64,000 nt of DNA from Meconema thalassinum (Eukaryota > Arthropoda > Insecta > Orthoptera > Tettigoniidae), in the NCBI GenBank assembly GCA_946902985.2, contig OX336388.2, positions 119,575,894 to 119,639,893 on the forward strand. Reading direction: 5' to 3'. The position numbers and the translations under genes were made by a program. Below, one piece after another: positions 34,801-44,069 of the stretch (positions within the stretch are counted from its first letter, which is position 1; each line of letters begins with the position of its first letter). The notes below the pieces were generated by a model, which ran no database searches, had not been told where the DNA came from, and saw only the letters and a program-made list of their open reading frames with translations.

Positions 34801-36300
34801 ATGGCGACGAAGAAAGTAAGACTCTCAGAACTGAAGGTGTCAGAATTGCGTGAAGAACTGGAAGAGAGGGATGCTGATGCAACAGGAACCAAGTCTACGC
34901 TACAAGTGCGGTTACGTCAGTTACTGCTGGACGCTGGTGAGGATCCAGACACATTTCTGTTCGAGATTCCTTGTAGCATGTGGGAGGTGTTGGAAAATGT
35001 TGAAAAGAAAATGTCAGAACATTTCGAAACACTGGGAAAGAAATTGACAGAACATTTCGAAAACTTTGGAAAGAAAATGGCGGCAACTCCAGAAAATTTG
35101 GAAAAAGAAACTGAGGAATGTTCTGGAAATAAAGTGGAGCATTGTGGGCATGAAACTAGTCAAGACGAGCTGAAACCAGTCCTGAAGTCAAAACCGGAGT
35201 GTAACGAGCTTGGAGGCGGTATGGAAAGTGGCGCTGCAGAGCGTGCTGATAACCGAGCCGAATGCATCGTGGAGTCCGGAGGTCGGAATGCTGCGCCAGA
35301 TGGGGACGAGCCACTGGGAAGCATCACAGGCCTGGAAACCAGTCGGAGACTTAGGAGTTCTGACGGCAGGGGCAGTGTCTCGAGTGGAAGGACCCCGCAC
35401 GTCGATGAGGCTACATCACGGCAGATCTGCGGGACGGGGTTCGACACTGTGGCAAACCATGCCGGGTGCACGCTGGAGGACGGAACAGTTCAGCTCATCA
35501 CGGGACTTCAGGAACAGATGGCGGAAGTGCTACACGACATCCAGTCGGGGATCGCCTACAACGGGATCGTCGCGACGCTGGAGGAGCATCATGTGGGCCA
35601 CCAGCTACCGCCCATGTACCAGCTACGGCTAGAAGATAAGGACAGGTGCGCGAGTAAGTCACTTCAAGAACTCGCGCTAGCTGGCTTGCCTCCCGAGCAC
35701 GTACAACGAGAGGCGGCATACATCTTCGCGGATGAGCATCGCGACGCCATGGTACCTCAGCGTTCGATGCTCAGTGGAAGGCGATACCTGCGGCAGGCAA
35801 AAACCATCACGTGGGGAATGGCGGCGGCGAAGAGGACAGTTTGGTTGACCCCACCGAAGAGGAGTTCAGCCGCAAGAGACGATGAGGCGGTGGAGGTTGG
35901 CTATCCTCCAGCAAAGCGACGTAAACCACCACCGGGACGCCGTCGCAGTAGAAAGGTCACCTGTTTGCTACGGGCTGTACGATGTCATCTGTCGCGAAAA
36001 TGCAAGCAAGGAGCTGTATCCCACCTACCGAGACGAGAGAGAGCCAGCCCAAACAGGGGCTTGTCAGCGCCGTCAATGCAACCCCTTCGGACCTCGGATA
36101 GCCTCGCGATAAACAACTCGAGGCGAGTTGCTTTGAGGAGAGGGGGCAGTGTAACGTGCACGGGGTTCGTGCGGTTTCCCGGCGGCCGCCGCCCCGTTAT
36201 CGAGGTGTCAAGTTGGCGGGGTGTCTGGGCCGCCAACCCGGCCAGGGCTAATTGGGTAAGCTCCTCCCCAAGGCCACCACTAGAACGTACTCGCTGCTGA
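34801..36300 (+). CDS. gag-like protein with N-terminal SAP-type domain
   Basis: I start at ATG 34801 (MATKKVRLSELKVSEL); the same frame is open from 34720 with an ATG at 34777. Residues 7-45 (LSELKVSELREELEERDADA, then LQVRLRQLLLDAGED) fit a SAP-type helix-turn-helix, common in insect Gypsy gag proteins. A KK-hinged amphipathic repeat follows (SEHFETLGKKLTEHFENFGK, about 77-97). Near residues 270-330, LRLEDKDRCASKSLQELA, LPPEHVQREAAYIFADEHRD and LRQA resemble the capsid segment of Gypsy gag. From about residue 355 it turns Arg-rich and probably reads through a pol-deletion joint, and the last 50 codons enter the 3' LTR. No zinc knuckle. The full capsid fold is not certain. Confidence 0.75.
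   Translation: MATKKVRLSELKVSELREELEERDADATGTKSTLQVRLRQLLLDAGEDPDTFLFEIPCSMWEVLENVEKKMSEHFETLGKKLTEHFENFGKKMAATPENLEKETEECSGNKVEHCGHETSQDELKPVLKSKPECNELGGGMESGAAERADNRAECIVESGGRNAAPDGDEPLGSITGLETSRRLRSSDGRGSVSSGRTPHVDEATSRQICGTGFDTVANHAGCTLEDGTVQLITGLQEQMAEVLHDIQSGIAYNGIVATLEEHHVGHQLPPMYQLRLEDKDRCASKSLQELALAGLPPEHVQREAAYIFADEHRDAMVPQRSMLSGRRYLRQAKTITWGMAAAKRTVWLTPPKRSSAARDDEAVEVGYPPAKRRKPPPGRRRSRKVTCLLRAVRCHLSRKCKQGAVSHLPRRERASPNRGLSAPSMQPLRTSDSLAINNSRRVALRRGGSVTCTGFVRFPGGRRPVIEVSSWRGVWAANPARANWVSSSPRPPLERTRC
36135..36149 (+). promoter_or_regulatory. Polypurine tract
   Basis: GAGGAGAGGGGGCAG lies directly before the 3' LTR start TGTAACG. It is the expected primer for plus-strand DNA synthesis in an LTR retrotransposon. 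Confidence 0.8.
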
Positions 36301-36874
36301 AAGAAGTAGCCTGATTGGGAACAGCCAACTAGAAAGGACTGGGTGGTGCCAGCATAGAATCCACTAGAACACTCTCAATGCCGCGAGAGGTAGCGACGCC
36401 CAGAACATTCCAGTCCAGAGGCCGATTGTTTATATACCAGTGATGTGCACGAGCAGGGAGTCAGTGTGAGTCCTGAGTGAGTCCGCGCTGTTGGTGTGTG
36501 CCGTGCCGAGCGACCAGTGGAAATAAATGTGAAGCAGTTTGCCGTGCCTAGCGCGATGAGTGGAAATAAATAATGGAGGACTGTAAATAGTGAAGACGGG
36601 GTGTGAAGATAAATGTGGAAATAAATAATGTAAATAGTGACTGTGGAATATAAATAGTGACTGCAAGAGAAACTGACTTGTAGAGATCAGTGTAATTAAT
36701 AGTGACTGGTAGCTGTATAAAGTGAGATTCTGTGTATGTGTGTGTGGAAGTAAGTAGGCCTAATTTGTGTAAATAATTTGATTTAGTGTTAACTAGTGTA
36801 AATAACACTATTGTAAATAAAGTATTAGTGCATTATAAGCCTGACCTATTTTTACGAACCCTAAAAACGTAACA
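36150..36874 (+). repeat. 3' LTR
   Basis: Copy of 33891-34615. Substitutions noted by eye: A/C at LTR position 6, C/T in the GCTGTYGGTG segment, A/G in GAAGCARTTTG, A/G in GTGACTRGTAG, and the terminal base. All other blocks agree. Confidence 0.92.
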
Positions 36875-36921
36875 ATATGCACATGAATAATTCATTAATT
36901 TGCTGGTTTTAGACATAAAAC

Positions 36922-37860
36922 CTACTTATTTAATGTGGAAGCCTTGTGAATAAACTTTCCCTTCAAATTAAGTCTTTCAGCCTGCACTTTGCAGTAATTA
37001 TTGAGAAAAATGTTGCTCAACACCTTACTGCATTTAACTGCCAATTTTCTCATAGACATTCCACATTCACAGACAAAATCGAAGTCTGTAAAGTACTGTT
37101 CAAAGTGAACCACTGCTAACTGCATGACAAGTTCCCTTTGGCGTTTAACCAACAGTAGGAAGTATTTCTCATAAGGTTCACTGACTAAAATACAAAAGAT
37201 CTTATAGAGAATTGTACACAAAGTCACCACAATGTCTGAGGGACACTTCAGACCACCACGATTGAGAGCATCAAAGTAAGAGAACTTGTCTTGGCATTCT
37301 ATTAACAAGTCCCTGTTTGTCATGAGCACTGATACACAGGTTTCACACTTTTTTTTGTTCATCCACAGCACATTTAGAACACTAGGTGCGACATATCCAC
37401 CGATACAAATCATCACTCTTTCACTGCTTTCATCAACCTTGACTGACTCAATGTATTGCAGTACTGTATCAAATTTGTCCATGCTAATGTCAGGTACAAT
37501 TTCATCATCAGAAGTACAAGTACTGTAGTCTGAACAAGATTCAACAAAAGATGTTATGGAAAATTCGCCAAGAGAGGCTGATTTAATTTTCAATACACTA
37601 CATATCTTTAATTTTCTTTCAGATTCTAAGATCTGTTCTACTGAGACATTGTAGTTACCACCACTCATATGGCGGTACTGACCGAATCGACCTTCAAGCT
37701 TGTCAGTTTGAAACTTTCCCAATAATATATATTTCCATTTCAGTGTATGGAAAATATATGTACACATTTGTACAATACAATCAATGGTGCGAGTCAAAGC
37801 TGTGTGTATCTCATTTGTCAACTTTCCATTAATTGCTGAAACATGCCTTCAAAAAAATTG
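36922..37860 (-). pseudogene. P-like transposase, C-terminal part
   Basis: The frame contains LLGKFQTDKLEGRFGQYRHM followed by SGGNYNVSVEQ, a signature of P/THAP9-type transposases just after the catalytic core. A cysteine-bearing tail follows (KKCETCVSVLM, FVCECGMSM) to the stop at 36922. Just upstream a one-base slip near 37840-37850 separates it from the FLEEFSIF segment. It belongs with 41402-42590 and 42741-43484; the gap is the RTE-type LINE. Confidence 0.85.
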
Positions 37861-37970
37861 AAAATTCTTCTAAAAATTGTAACTTCTTATCTTCGGGTCC
37901 AGTAACAGGAACACAATCTTCATCCCTGAGATGCTTTCCTTTTAGTGGATTCTTTACATTAATGATCTTC

Positions 37971-40900
37971 ATCATCATCATCATCAATGTCCCACTCCAG
38001 TCACCCGGGTATGGTTAACAAGCCTCTTCCACTCGTTTCTGTCCTTCCACTTTTCCTGCTCCATTACTTCCTCCACATCCAATCCAGCCTCTCCGATGTC
38101 CTTCCGAATCTGATCCATCCATCTTCTTCTTGGTCTTCCAACTGATCGCTTACCCTTAACTTCTCTTTCCAACTCCCTTCTTGCCGCTCGTTCCTTTCCC
38201 ATTCTCTTCACATGTCCGAACCATTTCAGTCTTGCTTTCCGTATCTTCTGTACTAACGGTTCCACATTTAGCTCTTCTCTGATTTTAACATTTTGAATTC
38301 TATCTCTTCTTGTCTTTTTTACAGATGTTCTTAAAAATTTCATTTCTGCTGCTTGGATCTTACTATCTTGTCTCTTGTTAGTTACCAGCGTTTCCAGTCC
38401 GTATGTTACAATTGGTATGAAGTACTGTTTATATAGTGTTAATTTCGTTCTCCTGGGCACTTTGTCATCCCATAAATGCTCTCTGACTTGATGATAGAAT
38501 GTTGTGCTTTTACTTAGTCTGTTGTTAATTTGAGGGTTGATTTCATTACCTCCGTTAACAATGCTACCCAGATATGGGAACTGTTCCACATTCTCTAACC
38601 ATTCTGCATCTATGTTCACTTGGCTTCTCTTTTCCACAGTGCAGGACTACAGTTTTCTTTTTACTAATTACCATTCCAAACTCCTTCAGCTTTTCATTCC
38701 AAATGTCCAATCTCCTTTGTACTTCCTTTTCTCCCTCTCCCCAAATCACCACATCATCTGCAAATACCAAGGCCTTCACTTCATCACTACTGATACTCTG
38801 TTTTACACGTTTTATGATTTCATCCATCAATATAACAAATAATAATGGTGACAGTGCACTTCCTTGTTTGAGGCCTTTTTTTGTATAGAATGTTTCAGAA
38901 TCACCACTACCCACTTGTACACTGCTCTTACTCTCATAATACAACATTTTTATCTTGTTAATTAGTGATTTTGGTACATTCCTTTTCAGTAGGCATTCCC
39001 ATACATATTTTCTTTTAACTGTATCATATGCTTTTTCCACATCCAAAAATATAAAGATGATTTCCTTGTTCATTTCTAGATGCTTTTCCATTATCATTCG
39101 CACTGCAAATATCAAGTCTATTGTTGATCTATTCGGTCTAAAGCCATACTGTTCTTCCTCCAACTGAGGTTCTATTATATCCCTCAGTCTCTTGCCTATG
39201 ACTTTCTCCATTATTTTTAGCCCATGTGATAACAATGTTATACCTCTATAATTTTCACATTTCTTCCTATTTCCTTTCTTGAACAGTGGTACAATGCTTC
39301 CTTGTTGCCAATCTTCAGGTATCCTTTCATCCTTCCATATGGCATTGAAGGTTCGGTATAGCCACTGTAGTCCAATGCTTCCTGCTGCCTTAATCATATC
39401 AGCATTGAATTCGTCTTTTCCACTTGCTTTACCTTTGCTCATTGCTTTCACTGTCCTTTCAAGTTCCAACCATGTTATTGGGTTCTCTTCTTTTTCTCCA
39501 TCTATTTCCATTTTCTTATCTCGTTCTTCCTCTGGGAAGTCATCCCCATTATAAAGCTTTTCAAAATACTTAGACATCACCTTCTGAAGACCTTTTTCAT
39601 CATATACTATGGAACCATCTTCTCTCTCTAATGCCTTGATTTTTTCTTGGTCTGCTCTTTTCGATTTTATTACTCTATACAGTAGTTTCTGATTTCCTCT
39701 ACTATCTTGCTCAATTTTGTTGGTGAACTCTCCCCAGCATTTCTCTTTTTCTTTCCTGATACTCCTTTTTACTTGTAGTTTTAATCTTTTGTATTCCACA
39801 TGTAACCTTTCTATCTTATCCTCATCTTTCTGATACGGTTTTTGCTTTTCCTTATCCATTTCTTTCTTCACCTTGTTCCTTTCTTTTATTTCTTGCTTTA
39901 TTTTGTCTGTCCACCACCGGGTCTCCTTTTCCTTAACCTTTGCTTTTGTTTTCCCACATACCTCAACTGCTGCTTCAACAAATGTGTCTGAAATTGTTCC
40001 ACTCTTCTTCTCCACTTTGTGTTTCTGTGTTAGACAGCTTCATTTTTATCCTATCTTGGAATGCTATCCTTTTGTCCTCCTCCTCCAATTCCCAAATCCT
40101 GATCTTTGGTTTTTTCTTAAGTACAATTTTAGGGATTTTTACTCGTTTTAAATCCACTATTAATAACCTGTGATCACCTCCCATACTTTCACTGGGTATT
40201 ATCTTCGCATCCATGACGTATCTTCCCCATTCTCGGTCTGTTATCACAAAATCGATGAGAGTACCATACTGTCCATACCGGCTGATCTTATGGCTATTCC
40301 TCTTCTTGAACCACGTGTTCTTTATTATCAGGTTATTTCTGACACAAAAATCCAACAGTTTCTCTCCATCTTCATTTCGATCGCCATACCCATGTGGACC
40401 CAAAACATTCTCATATCCCATTCTATCAGTTCCTACATGAGCATTTAGATCTCCCATTATCATGATCCCATCTCCAACAATATGTGATTCCAGTTCACTG
40501 AGGAAATCTTCTTTTTCTTCCAAGCTACATCCTGTCTGTGGAGCATACACCTGTATTATCTTCAGTAGTTCCTTATTTACGTGTATTTGCATTATTATAA
40601 TTCTTTCATTTACATACTCAACTTCAGCTATTGGTCCAACATTTTGATTCACTATAAAGCCCACTCCATTTCTTTTCTCTTTACGGTTACCCATCCAGTA
40701 CAAGGTGTACCCCTTACTTAGTTTCTTCATTCCTTTTCCCTTCCGTTTCACTTCACTTAATCCCAGGATGTCGAGTTTTAGTGTCTCCATTAGGTCAATC
40801 AATTCATTTTCCTTGTCATTCAGTGTTAAAATATTTATTGTTCCAAATCGGGTTTTGTTCTCTGATCTAACACTTGCACAAATATCAGCATTACCATCAT

Positions 40901-41399
40901 ACGCTGCAACTGTAGTCAGAGTCATGTCAATTCCGTTTTTCTTCGATCCGAGGCTTGTATTATAATTGAAAGCAACTACAAATTTACTCGTCTGCTGGCT
41001 TGCTAAGCCTAACGCATCTGAGGATTTTCTTTTGGGGTTTACTCCCTTAGCCTTTGAAGATCCCTCTTCTCCACAAGGCAGTGGTTTCCTCTTCTAATTT
41101 CCCCCAGAGAGGATGGGTTGCCTCATCCACCATCTTCGCCATTCTGAAGGTCTCCTTCTCTGCCTAAGATGCTGTTAAGGTCTTCACCCGTACCCTGGGC
41201 ATGGGTTTCACGTTATACCCCGTGAGACTGGGTCCCTGTCTGAACTTAGCTCTCCTTCACACCGGTCTACTGATGTGGAGGATACCCACCCCCGCAGCGT
41301 GGATGCGCCAAACAAGAATTACTCAAGTGGAGGATAGGGAAGGTGACCCTATCTCCCTTGAGCCGGGTTAATGGTTGCGTATGATGCCACAACCAAAGG
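37971..41399 (-). mobile_element. Full-length RTE-type LINE with 12-bp target duplication
   Basis: Direct repeats TTAATGATCTTC (37959-37970 and 41400-41411) bound the element exactly. Its 3' end (left) is a short ATC/GAT repeat, as in RTE elements, and its 5' end is a GC-richer leader (40950-41399). Length is 3429 bp, complete for this group. It interrupts the transposase of P-like element 1, whose reading continues across the site (RWWKI then INVKNPLKGKH). Confidence 0.92.
37984..40925 (-). pseudogene. RTE-type endonuclease-RT polyprotein, two frameshifts
   Basis: Frame 1 (40925-39975) is the endonuclease: GTINILTLNDKENEL, GLSEVKRKGKG, MGDLNAHVGTD, TLIDFVITD and GGDHRLLIVDL. After a shift near 39980-40015, frame 2 (to 38564) holds the RT: NYRGITLLSHGLKIMEK, YGFRPNRSTIDLIF, FLDVEKAYDTVKRKYVW, GLKQGSALSPLLFVILMDE and ALVFADDVVIWG (catalytic Asp pair). 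A second shift near 38600 opens the C-terminal domain (38637-37984) with PYLGSIVNGG, RRDRIQNVKIREEL and SVGRPRRRWMDQI. All catalytic residues survive; two indels disable it. Confidence 0.9.
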
Positions 41400-41401
41400 T
41401 T

Positions 41402-42590
41402 AATGATCTTCCACCATCGAATTATAAGTTTGAGAATCATTATCGTACCTTCTGAGCAACCACCTCCATTTTCTTTCTTTCTTCCTTTCTTTCTAGCGCT
41501 ACAACGTTCCTTTCATCGAAAACTTTTAGGGCTAAAGGCACACTCTGCTTTTCATAATAATAATAATGTTATTGGTTTTACGTCCCTTTTAACATCTGTG
41601 GCTTTTAGAGTCGCCGGGGTGCCGGAATTTTGCCCCAAAGGGGATCTTTAACGTGCCAGTAAATCTACTGACACGGCTCCCTCGCATTTGCGCACCCTCA
41701 AATGCCAGCTGACTGCGCCAGGATTTGAACCTGCAACCTTGGGCCTAGCAAGCGAGAACGTTACCCCTGAGCCACGCAGCCAGACACTCTGCTTTTCAAA
41801 GGAAGTGGGGAACAGGGCTTTTCTTGTGATTGCAGGAGCTTCTTTAAGAAGAGATTTCTTCTCTGATTCATACAAGTTTATCAGGTCCTGAAATCTTGCT
41901 TCTTGGGTGTAATACACACATGTTGCTGAACATTCATCACCTGGTTGACTTTGCAATTGAACTTGAACTGCTGACAGCAGATCACCAATGTCTGGAATGT
42001 TAAGAACCTGGTCTTGGGAATTCAGCCAATTATTGCGAATGCATTTGAGTAGGTGGACAGAGTCAAACAGCAAAAATAAGTTCCTGTCATTGTTGGCTGG
42101 ATTCTTTATACTGGTTTTCAAAGAACCTCCACTTATGTGCTGAAACATGCCTTTGTTTACTTTATTATTGTCGGATATAAGACAAAGGGAAAAATACCCA
42201 CTCTTTTCCAATACAGCGAGTACTTCTAAAGTAATTTTATACACTATGTCACTGTTTAAGTTCTTCACAGGAAATAGAGCAACAACATCTGAAAATCTAC
42301 ACAAAGGTGACGTTATCATGAATGCCTGTATTGTAGTCGGTCTGTTCAAAGCAACTCCTTTAATTTTTCCACCCTTGTAACTTAGTTTAGGGGCAATATA
42401 AATCTCGTCTAACAAGATACACACAACTTTTTCATGGTCACTCAGAAGCTTGCATTTCTCCCGCAAGTATGATTCCTGTGAAACGCTGATCCCTGCACAG
42501 TTTGTTCCCATTTTACACAACAGTCTTCTTAAATAAAATAGATGAGGTACTGCTAACACTTGGCTGGAGTGAACAAAATGATTAAGCCCC
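41402..42590 (-). pseudogene. P-like transposase catalytic core, split by SINE and LINE
   Basis: From 42590 the reading is HFVHSSQVLAVPHLFYL, then ILLDEIYIAPKLSYKGGK (first catalytic Asp), LISDNNKVNKGMFQHIS and LFDSVHLLKCIRNNWLN (second Asp region). These are typical of the P-element RNase H-like fold with its GTP-binding insertion. KALFPTSFEKQ is cut by SINE B at 41783. Beyond the SINE, VPLALKVFDERNVVAL and LIIRWWKI follow down to the RTE insertion at 41400. Excising both insertions gives a coherent transposase. An A/B repeat fragment separates it from the THAP part. Confidence 0.85.
41555..41783 (-). mobile_element. SINE family B (tRNA-derived) with 15-bp target duplication
   Basis: The head lies on the right: TGGCTGCGTGGCTCAGGGG (A-box region) and GGTTCAAATCC (perfect B box, near 41723-41733), both read on the minus strand. 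The tail is an ATT repeat (41555-41567). ACACTCTGCTTTTCA flanks it on both sides (41540-41554, 41784-41798). The body phrase CACGTTAAAGATCCCC belongs to a SINE family common in several insect genomes, as I recall. Confidence 0.93.
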
Positions 42591-42591
42591 A

Positions 42592-42705
42592 GGAAAAGAA
42601 TAAAATAATGTTGAAGCCCACAGGAGAGTATCTGCAGAATATCTTGGCTGAGTGGACAGGGAAAGTTGAAACTGTTCCTGTAGGAATTTCAATTTCTTTT
42701 TAGTG
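42592..42705 (+). repeat. Fragment of dispersed repeat unit B
   Basis: About 110 bp matching the end of unit B, including GAAGCCCACAGGAGAG and GGAATTTCAATTTCTTTTTAG. It lies between the THAP and catalytic parts of the P-like transposase, possibly inside an intron. Confidence 0.75.
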
Positions 42706-42740
42706 GTAATGTCGAAGTTGTCAATATTAACACGTAGGAA

Positions 42741-43484
42741 TCAAACAAGTAAGCGATTAAGTTTCTGTTTACAATCTAAATCTTCTAGCTGGAAACCTGC
42801 TAGGTGACTCAGTAGACAATCAAACTTGGTCCATTTATCACAAGGCAAGTTATCGCCAAGACACCACTGAAACTGACTGCTGGGGAGATGCAAATTGTTG
42901 TGGAAAACTTCCACAGAAAAGGATGGTGAAATTCTGATGGAGGTGTTAATTTTAAGTGTTTCATTGGGGCTGTCATCAATTTTACACAGCAAAACATGCC
43001 TATCTTTGGTAAATAATGTGTAAGGCCCCACATATATAGTGCCTACTTCATTTTTAAATTCTTCAAACCCTAATATTGTATCTCTTTCATTCCACTCACT
43101 ATACTGTTGCTCATCACGGGCAAGAACTTGCTTCATGCGTTCCTTTGGATCCTTTCTTTTTGGAGGCAACTGTTTTGTTAAATATGATGGCTGGTTTTCA
43201 AAGATGGTAGGATATGCACCTTCTTGTAGTTTTTTTCTTTTTCTAGGTACAGTTATAACTGAGCCATCTGCACAAGGGAATTTGTCTTCTGTAATAACAA
43301 ATTCAGGGACAAAATGTTTGACACAAACAGCTGAGTTAGCTGTCGGAGAAAAAGCATCACGATGAATGCTTCTTGTCCATTTATCCCTAAGTTCTTTTTC
43401 TTTGGGAAATTGGAAAGTAGGCACCAATGGTTTATCTTTATGATAATTGGATTTGCATCCAGGCACACAACAGTTCTGAGGCAT
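42741..43484 (-). CDS. P-like transposase N-terminal part with THAP domain
   Basis: ATG 43484 opens a 247-codon frame. THAP domain at residues 1-95: Cys6 and Cys10 (CCVPGC), Trp36 (LRDKW), Cys54-x2-His57 (CVKHF) and a closing AYPTIF box at 90-95. It should bind zinc and the element's termini. Residues 100-150 are basic and charged. From about 150 to 247 the text (GFEEFKNEVGTIYVG, SVEVFHNNLHLP, LSHLAGFQLEDLD) has no motif I can name. The frame stops at 42741, before an A/B repeat fragment and the catalytic part. This could be a separate first exon or a stand-alone THAP protein. No stop or frameshift lies inside it. Confidence 0.8.
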   Translation of the reverse strand: MPQNCCVPGCKSNYHKDKPLVPTFQFPKEKELRDKWTRSIHRDAFSPTANSAVCVKHFVPEFVITEDKFPCADGSVITVPRKRKKLQEGAYPTIFENQPSYLTKQLPPKRKDPKERMKQVLARDEQQYSEWNERDTILGFEEFKNEVGTIYVGPYTLFTKDRHVLLCKIDDSPNETLKINTSIRISPSFSVEVFHNNLHLPSSQFQWCLGDNLPCDKWTKFDCLLSHLAGFQLEDLDCKQKLNRLLV

Positions 43485-44018
43485 ATCTCCACGGGTAAGC
43501 CTACTGATAGTTTATAAAAAACAGGAATCCACACCAAGTACATGATAAGATCCTTGAACTAGCAGGCTTAAAACTGGATTAGTGGACACTGCATTCAATT
43601 TAAAAAGCAGGTTATGTTTTTTCGTAATCAATTTTCAGATCTTCTCAAACCTAAAAATGGGATACGTTAATTATTATTATGCTTGCTCATAATGGATTAC
43701 CATTACTAATAATTTATAAACCCTAAACAGAATAATAAATAGACCAACTTACCCACTAGTAGAATTGATGGAATCAGAAGGTACCGGTATCTCGATTTTA
43801 TGAAGCACTATGATAATGCAGACATTTATTTACACGAAAGCAATAACCACTAAGCACAGCAAATCAAGTGAGACGATTGCTAAGCGATACAGGGATTATT
43901 CACACCACTATCACATCGTAAACAAAACCACACTTCATTATAAACAACAACCAACTACGTCAGCCATCTTGCCTCTTACCCGCCGCCAGTGTCAGGTCCC
44001 GTAGTATAGAAGGTCCTG
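43485..44018 (-). promoter_or_regulatory. 5' noncoding region and right TIR of P-like element 1
   Basis: No gene is present. The stretch carries the presumed promoter side of the transposase and ends with the TIR (about 43987-44018). No TATA element can be singled out in this AT-rich sequence. Confidence 0.5.
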
Positions 44019-44069
44019 GGTTTACCGCGGACCGCAGAAATATCAGCTGTGATCACACAACGTGTTGCC

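Larger units (their letters stand above)
33891..36874 (+). mobile_element. Non-autonomous LTR retrotransposon (gag-like gene only), recent
   Basis: Two 725-bp LTRs beginning TGTAA and ending near CGTAAC/A bracket a 1.53-kb interior with a primer-binding site, one gag-like ORF and a polypurine tract. ATAT repeats flank it (33887-33890 and 36875-36878), a 4-bp duplication. Aligning by eye I see about five differences between the LTRs, so insertion was recent. No protease, RT, RNase H or integrase is present. It must have been mobilised by a relative, probably of the Gypsy group given the gag architecture. Confidence 0.9.
31792..44018 (-). mobile_element. P-like (THAP) transposon 1, hosting four later insertions
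   Basis: The left end CAGGACCTTCTAAACTACCG and the inverted right end CAGGACCTTCTATACTACGG continue into GACCTGACACTG, giving about 32 bp with two mismatches. The direct repeat GGTTTAC flanks both sides (31785-31791 and 44019-44025). The transposase runs on the minus strand: THAP 43484, catalytic core near 42.5 kb, C-terminus to 36922. Removing a SINE, an LTR retrotransposon, an RTE-type LINE and a second SINE leaves about 5.2 kb. It sits between the left ISL2EU end and the YqaJ gene. Confidence 0.85.

Noticed and set aside
35160..35719. Minus-strand frames antisense to the gag-like gene
   Set aside because: Shadows of a GC-rich coding region on the other strand.
38537..38888. Plus-strand frames over the RTE element
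   Set aside because: Antisense shadows of a long minus-strand RT gene.
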